DNA of 64,000 nt, from NCBI GenBank assembly GCA_030063045.1, contig JAQSEB010000041.1, positions 3,527,501 to 3,591,500 on the forward strand, written 5' to 3'. The translations under genes and the position numbers were made by a program. This document shows positions 58,687 to 64,000 of the stretch, piece by piece (position 1 is the first letter of the stretch; every line of letters starts with the position of its first letter). The stretch comes from Pratylenchus scribneri. Its lineage: Eukaryota; Nematoda; Chromadorea; Rhabditida; Pratylenchidae. The notes beneath the pieces were generated by a model. That model did no database searches, was not told the origin of the DNA, and saw nothing but the letters and a program-made list of their open reading frames with translations.

Positions 58687-61586
58687 TTACCAAGCACTTT
58701 TCTCGACTTGATTTAACACTTCATCGCGAGTTTGACTGTCCAGATGAACAAGAATTTGAAAATTTTTGCGCAGCTCCTTGCAAAGATCATTTGAGTTCAT
58801 TGATGCCAATATTCTCGCCTATATAAATAAAAAAAATGTATTTTGCTTTGAGTTAAATGTGCAAGAAAAATTTAAAGAATATTCATTTCAGACGGAATTT
58901 ATTTTGCAATTATAAAAAAAAATTAAACAATTATTTTATTTTACTCTTTTTTAGAGTATAATTAGTTCAATTATTAATTTTTTTATTAAAATATTTTTCT
59001 CCATTAATTAGATATCTCACCTTTAAGTTGTGAAACCCGAATTTTTCCATTTCCACAATAAATTCAATCTTCGACATATCATTGCCCTTCTCAAATTGCA
59101 AAGCCAAGTAATCCTCGCAAAAATTTCGGATCATCGGCATATTATATTTGTCGCTGAGTTTGAGCATATCTATGGCCATATTGACTAGAAAATAAATTAT
59201 TTTGAATAAGTTAAAAATTTATATATATTTTAATTTTGGGAGATTTTTAAGCCCATATTTTAACGAAAATTGCCACATTTTTAAATTTTTATTTTTACTA
59301 ATTAAATATCTCAAATATTAAAAATTAAAATTTTATTGATTTCTGATGATGAGATGGATACTAAAGAGTTAATTTATTTTCTTTAATATCATTAAATTTG
59401 CTCTATAGATTATTGCGTCAAATACCAACACTTTTCAAGGCAATTAAATTTTGTAAAATCTGACCATATTCTCTTAAGCTAAAAATAGTCTAGGCTTAAT
59501 CCAAATTATAATAGATAAATATTAGTCAAATTTTTTGGCCTTTAAATTTTAGTATTTTTCAAAATTAAAATTTATGGATGAAATAAAAGATAAATTGATT
59601 TTAAACAGACATTTCACATTTTTGTCATTTGTAGATCCAAAAAGCAGGCATTCGAACTTTTTATTGCCAATCAGCAGACATCCAATTCCCAACATTGATG
59701 TGTAGATCATCCTTTTTAATGCAACATAGTCTTCTTCTTTTATTTTGAACTGTTGTTGAGAGCCTTCAAGCCATTTGGCAAAGAATAAACGGTCAAAATA
59801 TTCGGAATTTGCAGCTAGCATCTAATAAAAACATTATTCATTTTTTTTTAATTTTAACTCACATGTTTGTTTACTGCGATCACCTCATTTTTTTGTTTGA
59901 GTTCTCCATTTTCTTGCGATTCATCCCAAGTAATTTCTAAATGTGTGTCGAGTTTCACCAAACTTTAAATTTTTAAGGAAAATAATTAGAAATTTATGAA
60001 TTTTAAAAATCCCATAATGAATGAGGCAGTTCAGAAGTTCACCCTAGCCCCAAAAATCTTATTATAATCATTCTAAATAACTCGTAAAGACACATCGATT
60101 GATCATTCAAGCTAAAATATTTCTGATTTGAACTAAAAAGAAATTAGCCAAAATTATTTTAACACCCTTATTTTTGGTCAAACTAATTTAAATTATTAAA
60201 GTTCAATGCATCTGGAAGAAATCCTAATAAAATGGTAAAGATTTGTAATGTAGAGAATACACTAAAATCATTAAAATTAATTTGATATTATGAATTTTTT
60301 TCGCAATTTCATTAATGTTTTAGGTAATTTAGCTTAATTTGGGAAATTAACTACTAATAAGATTTTCAGAGTTATTCTGATTAATTTGGATGAAATTCTG
60401 CATAGATATATACCTGGAACAGCTTCGAAGTACACTGATTTCAATGTCGACATATTGTTCATTTGGATTTGGATCATTCGCATCATAGTACAAACGGCGT
60501 TCAAATTTTACATTTTCTTCTCCGTTGAAGAAATAATGCATGTTTGTTTCTCCGAAACCTCCGTTGCCAAATTGATGTGTGCCGACAAATGGATGTGTGC
60601 CGATTATGACATTAATTTCAGCCTGAGCCAGAAAAAGTGTTCCACTAGAATTTTTGCAGTGAACCGAAAATTCCAATTTGAGCTCCATTTCTTCGAGGTA
60701 AGTTGTTGTTTTCAATTCTTGAATTTCCCTAAAATAAAAATTTAATTTGACATGCCCATTTTTAGTTATTCTAATTATCAAAATTTTGGTTACGAATTAT
60801 ATGTTAGAATTTAGCAGAAAAACTTTTTGAAAAAAAATTTTGAAGATTCTTTTCATGATTAATAAAATAAATACTTATTCATTATTTTATGCAATTTTTT
60901 ATCATATCAAAAAAATGCATTAATAGATTTAGGATGGTATTTAATTTTGCGAAAAAAAAACATTGAAAATTGCGAAAAAAAAGATTATTGAAAATTGCGA
61001 AAAGTTTATAACGGTTTACCGGTTTGTCCTAGACCCTTAAACCCTATACCCAATCAATAGATCTCGTCAAGACGCGTCGATTGGTATATATTTTGTCGAG
61101 GTTTGTTCAAAAATTAACAGTTTTAAACCATTTAAACCATCAAAGGGGTTTGGTTCAAAACCAATTAAACCATGACAAATTATATACCATTCGATGCGTC
61201 TTGATGAGCTCTATCCAATGGTATATGATTTGTGAATTTTGGACAAAACACTAAACCGGTATAAACTTTTCGCAATTTTCAATGTTTTTTTTTTCTGCAA
61301 TTTTAAATATTTCCCATATCATTTTTTGTCAATACTATTTAATAAAAAAAATCATAGCATACCATCCAAATCCACCAACAGTTTGATTTTCTTTCAAAAC
61401 AAAGACGGGATACTCCGGATAACTTTTGTCTAGCACAAGTGAAATTCTTCCACATTCTTTGTTTTCCATTTTCATTTTCATTTTGGAACTATTAATAACT
61501 CTTTTATTATTAAAGGCGCTGTTTTCAAAATAATCTGCGTCCCATCCATTTGGCATTGTTGCGAATTTATTTAAACAATTTATCAA
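58687..61586 (-). CDS. BTB-BACK domain protein with divergent N-terminal domain
   Basis: Six exons in phase: 61586-61363, 60728-60414, 59962-59863, 59821-59611, 59184-59021, 58818-58687; 381 residues. The centre is a BTB domain (NKHMLAANSEYFDRLFFAKW, then ALKRMIYTSMLG), followed by a BACK-like helical part (AIDMLKLSDKYNMPMIRNFC, then EFIVEMEKFGFHNLK and a final exon ARILASMNSNDLCKELRK). Such proteins usually act as substrate adaptors of Cullin-3 ubiquitin ligases. The ~180 N-terminal residues are beta-rich and stand where nematode bath-type proteins carry a MATH domain, but I see no clear MATH signature (ISLVLDKSYPEYPVFVLKEN, EEMELKLEFSVHCKNSSG). Intron 1 (60729-61362) carries a family C element. 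The cleanest alternative is a BTB protein with an unrelated N-terminal domain. Confidence 0.8.
60950..61300. mobile_element. Inverted-repeat element, family C copy (intronic)
   Basis: AACATTGAAAATTGCGAAAA at the left mirrors TTTTCGCAATTTTCAATGTT at the right. GATCTCGTCAAGACGCGTCG, AAACCATCAAAGGGGTTTGG and ACCATTCGATGCGTCTTGAT carry the family signature. In intron 1 of the BTB gene. Confidence 0.85.
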
Positions 61587-63567
61587 TTTTTTTTTGTTTT
61601 TGAGTTTAAATGAAATTTGCGAATATGGATTATTAAATAAATATCAGTTAGGTTTATTGAAGTTAACCAAATTTATATATAAATAAGAAAATAAAAGCGA
61701 ATGGTTCAAAAAAGAGATGGGTTTGATGGGCCAAAATAAAAATCGAAATCGATATCGAAATTTCGGGGGGTCAAATTATTTTTTGAAAAGGAAAATCGAA
61801 ATTTCGATGCCAAAAACGACCAAAAATCGAAACATCGAAAACCCATCCCTGTTCATCGACTTTTTTTTGCCGATGGATTGAATGATGGTTTTTTGCTGCA
61901 TTGGACTGAAAAGACTAGGGAATCGGTGCGTTGGGCGGTTGAATGTGGATGTGGACATTGGACGAATAAATAGTTTTGGCTTTTGGGGGCTGTGAGGGGT
62001 GGAAGGACCCCAAGCCACGCGAATTGACCCATCGAGCGCGATAGGAGTAGGTCGGCAACAGCAGATGGCCACATAACGGAAATTTTTAAAAAAAATTTTT
62101 ATATGTATTCTGAGCGAATGATTTTGAATTCATAAATGAAATATCTTCAGTTTGAGCTAAAATTAAATGGCTGACTGATGAGTGGTATTGTATAGTAGAG
62201 TATTGGATTATGGAAGTTAAAAAATTATGATATCGGATTTTGGCTAACTCAAATAGGGGGGTGGGGGACTTATTGGAGTAATAAATTGGTAATAAGAATA
62301 TATTATTTTCACCAGAGGAAATAAGCGCAGAGATCAACATGGGATTGGGGGTGGGGGGAGAGGGTGACAATGCCAGAAGGGTTTAACAAGATACTGTAAT
62401 AAATATTGAAGGCGAATAATTTTACAGGAGAGAATGGCATTTACGATGGGATGATTGATAGGAAAATTATGAGAAAATAATAAAGCTTAATATTAATATA
62501 AATAAGAATTAATCAAAAAATTTAAATTAAAAATAAATATTTGAAAAAAGAGACAATGAAGATATGGAAATTATGGGGAAAAAATGGAGTGCTTGGAATG
62601 TTCTTCGGTCTTTAAAGATTAATAAGAAAAAAAATGTGGATGAATTAGCGAAGAAATAAGTAAAGTTGTGTTCGATGAAGAATTGAATTCGATGGAGTTG
62701 GGAGGGACAAATAATTGAATGAAAAAATGGCGGGTAAATTCTGCATTCAAAATAAGATTTTAATAAAAAAAAAAATTGGGGATAAAATTTTGTAATCTAT
62801 AGAATTGGCCCAGACCCATAATAGAAGGGGAAAATATGTTTAAGACCTAAATTGAATGGATGAAACTGGGACAAAAAAAGGAATGATGAAATGGAGGGCA
62901 AATGTGTCCAACAAAGCTTCTATAGGAAAATGACTCAATCGGGGCAAATGTTAACTAAGTAAAAGTACCTAAATGAATATTGGATGATAGAAAAGGTGAT
63001 GTCCACTTTAGAAGATAACATTTTCAAAAAAGTAGGTCATTCTTCTAATTCTCCTCATTATCATCATACACGCTCATGCCTCACGGATAATTCATTTTGT
63101 CTGAAAAAAAATACTAAATATTGGTTGAATTGGGAAAAAATAATAAGACAATAAAATTGGCTGGGAAAATTCCTCAGGCAAAATTAATTTATTTATCAAA
63201 AAATTTGATTGATAATGAGAATTATAGATGATTTTTATGCCATTCTCTCAATTTTTTTTTACTAAGCAGTCAGCACCCATCTCATTAATTATCTATCATT
63301 AATTATACAAATATTTTTATTCATTTTGTAAATTTTGTTCTTTGTAGAAATTTAATTTTACATTTTTGCGATCGTTTAAAATTATATATTTGATTAAAAT
63401 TAGGATAGTAAAGAATAAAGAATTTATTGTTTTTGTTTATCGAAAAAATTGCATTATTGAAACAATCAAATAAATAATTGTCAATAATTTAATTTACCAA
63501 ATAAATTTAACAACTAAGAAAATGAAAAGTTCCATCAACTTTTTGGCCATTATTTCTTCCAATTTTC
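61587..63567. other. Long intergenic region with a small inverted-repeat stretch
   Basis: At 61713-61850, GATGGGTTTGATGG and AAACCCATCCCTGTTC flank ATCGAAATTTCGAT-like palindromes, possibly a short element. Its right end (GAACAGGGATGGG when reversed) matches the sequence at 31187. The GC-richer stretch 61860-62080 is upstream of the BTB gene. The rest is purine-rich AT sequence without coding signal. Part of it (63000-63050) resembles 28160-28215. Confidence 0.4.
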
Positions 63568-63707
63568 TTATTCAAGAACTCGTTTGAAATCCCTGAATTG
63601 CCATTTATCCTTGTCAAAATTTACATGGATTGAATCGTTAGGATAGAATAAATTGAATTCTGGAAAAAGTTGGAGATAGGCAAATTTTGAAGGCAATTTG
63701 GCTTTTC
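63568..63707 (-). CDS. Terminal exon of a gene extending past the window
   Basis: After TTTAG, the minus-strand frame from 63707 codes 45 residues to TAA at 63568, entered in phase 2 (two bases complete a split codon). The peptide (KFAYLQLFPEFNLFYPNDS, then NFDKDKWQFRDFKRVLE) has normal amino-acid composition in a very AT-rich context. No upstream exon could be identified before the window edge, and no family is recognised. Confidence 0.45.
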
Positions 63708-64000
63708 CTAAATTTAATATTATTTAATGTATTAAATATTTTTCTTTATTTTATTTTATTTTATTTTATTTTATATATTTTTATTGGATATTTGTTGACG
63801 AACCTAGATAAAATTAATTTTTTATTTAATGATTTATAAAAATTAAGAATAATAAATTTATGAGTTGCAAAAATAGCAATTATTCCTATTAAAATTTATT
63901 AAATAACGGAATTTATGAGAGTCTTTTTTAATCAAAATAGAAAATTTTTTTCGAGAATTCGAATTTGATAATCTTTTCAGTCTCAATTGAATTCAAATTT

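Noticed and set aside
61776..62370. Minus-strand frames of 73-98 codons
   Set aside because: Pro/Ser-rich shadow frames upstream of the BTB gene without start context or domain.

Overview
The window looks like a piece of a very AT-rich nematode nuclear genome. Genes carry many short introns (about 45-100 bp) with GT donors and TTTCAG/TTTTAG-type acceptors. The gene families fit a nematode: a seven-helix serpentine receptor, a BTB-BACK protein, a SPRY protein, an intermediate-filament-type lamin tail domain, and several small signal-peptide proteins. Base composition and gene types would suit a plant-parasitic tylenchid such as a root-knot nematode, but no marker in the window proves the genus. 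No bacterial-style operons, CRISPR arrays, rRNA or recognisable tRNA genes were seen.

The gene models below were assembled by hand from open frames joined at GT..AG sites that keep phase. Left part (1-9.3 kb, minus strand): two neighbouring, strongly divergent Hsp70-like genes. One consists of the ATPase domain only (465 codons). The other has an Hsp70 ATPase domain, a substrate-binding-like region and a C-terminal ankyrin region flanked by two copies of a short module. From 10.9 to 17.9 kb (plus): an 18-exon gene for a 1111-residue protein with a predicted myristoylated N terminus that I could not assign to a family. From 19.8 to 22.9 kb (plus): a 15-exon serine carboxypeptidase (family S10) with an intact triad. 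At 24.9-26.9 kb (minus): a small secreted protein with a duplicated acidic motif.

Middle part: two large minisatellites (28.9-30.8 kb), a secreted single-domain lamin-tail protein (32.1-33.8 kb), a second secreted protein (35.5-36.7 kb), another minisatellite (37.5-38.0 kb), and a serpentine receptor whose second intron is filled by a 1.8-kb minisatellite (38.8-42.3 kb). Then comes a divergent pair of paralogous secreted proteins (45.7-47.2 kb minus, 49.2-51.1 kb plus) separated by a 1.2-kb palindrome and a second inverted-repeat element. Right part: a type II membrane SPRY protein (51.9-54.1 kb minus), a BTB-BACK protein (58.7-61.6 kb minus) and the terminal exon of a gene that runs off the right edge.

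The other striking feature is the density of short non-autonomous inverted-repeat elements (MITE-like). At least four recurrent families (called A-D here) plus several singletons occur. Many sit inside introns and account for nearly all of the long introns. Several elements with unrelated arms share one CCTA-rich, telomere-like core.
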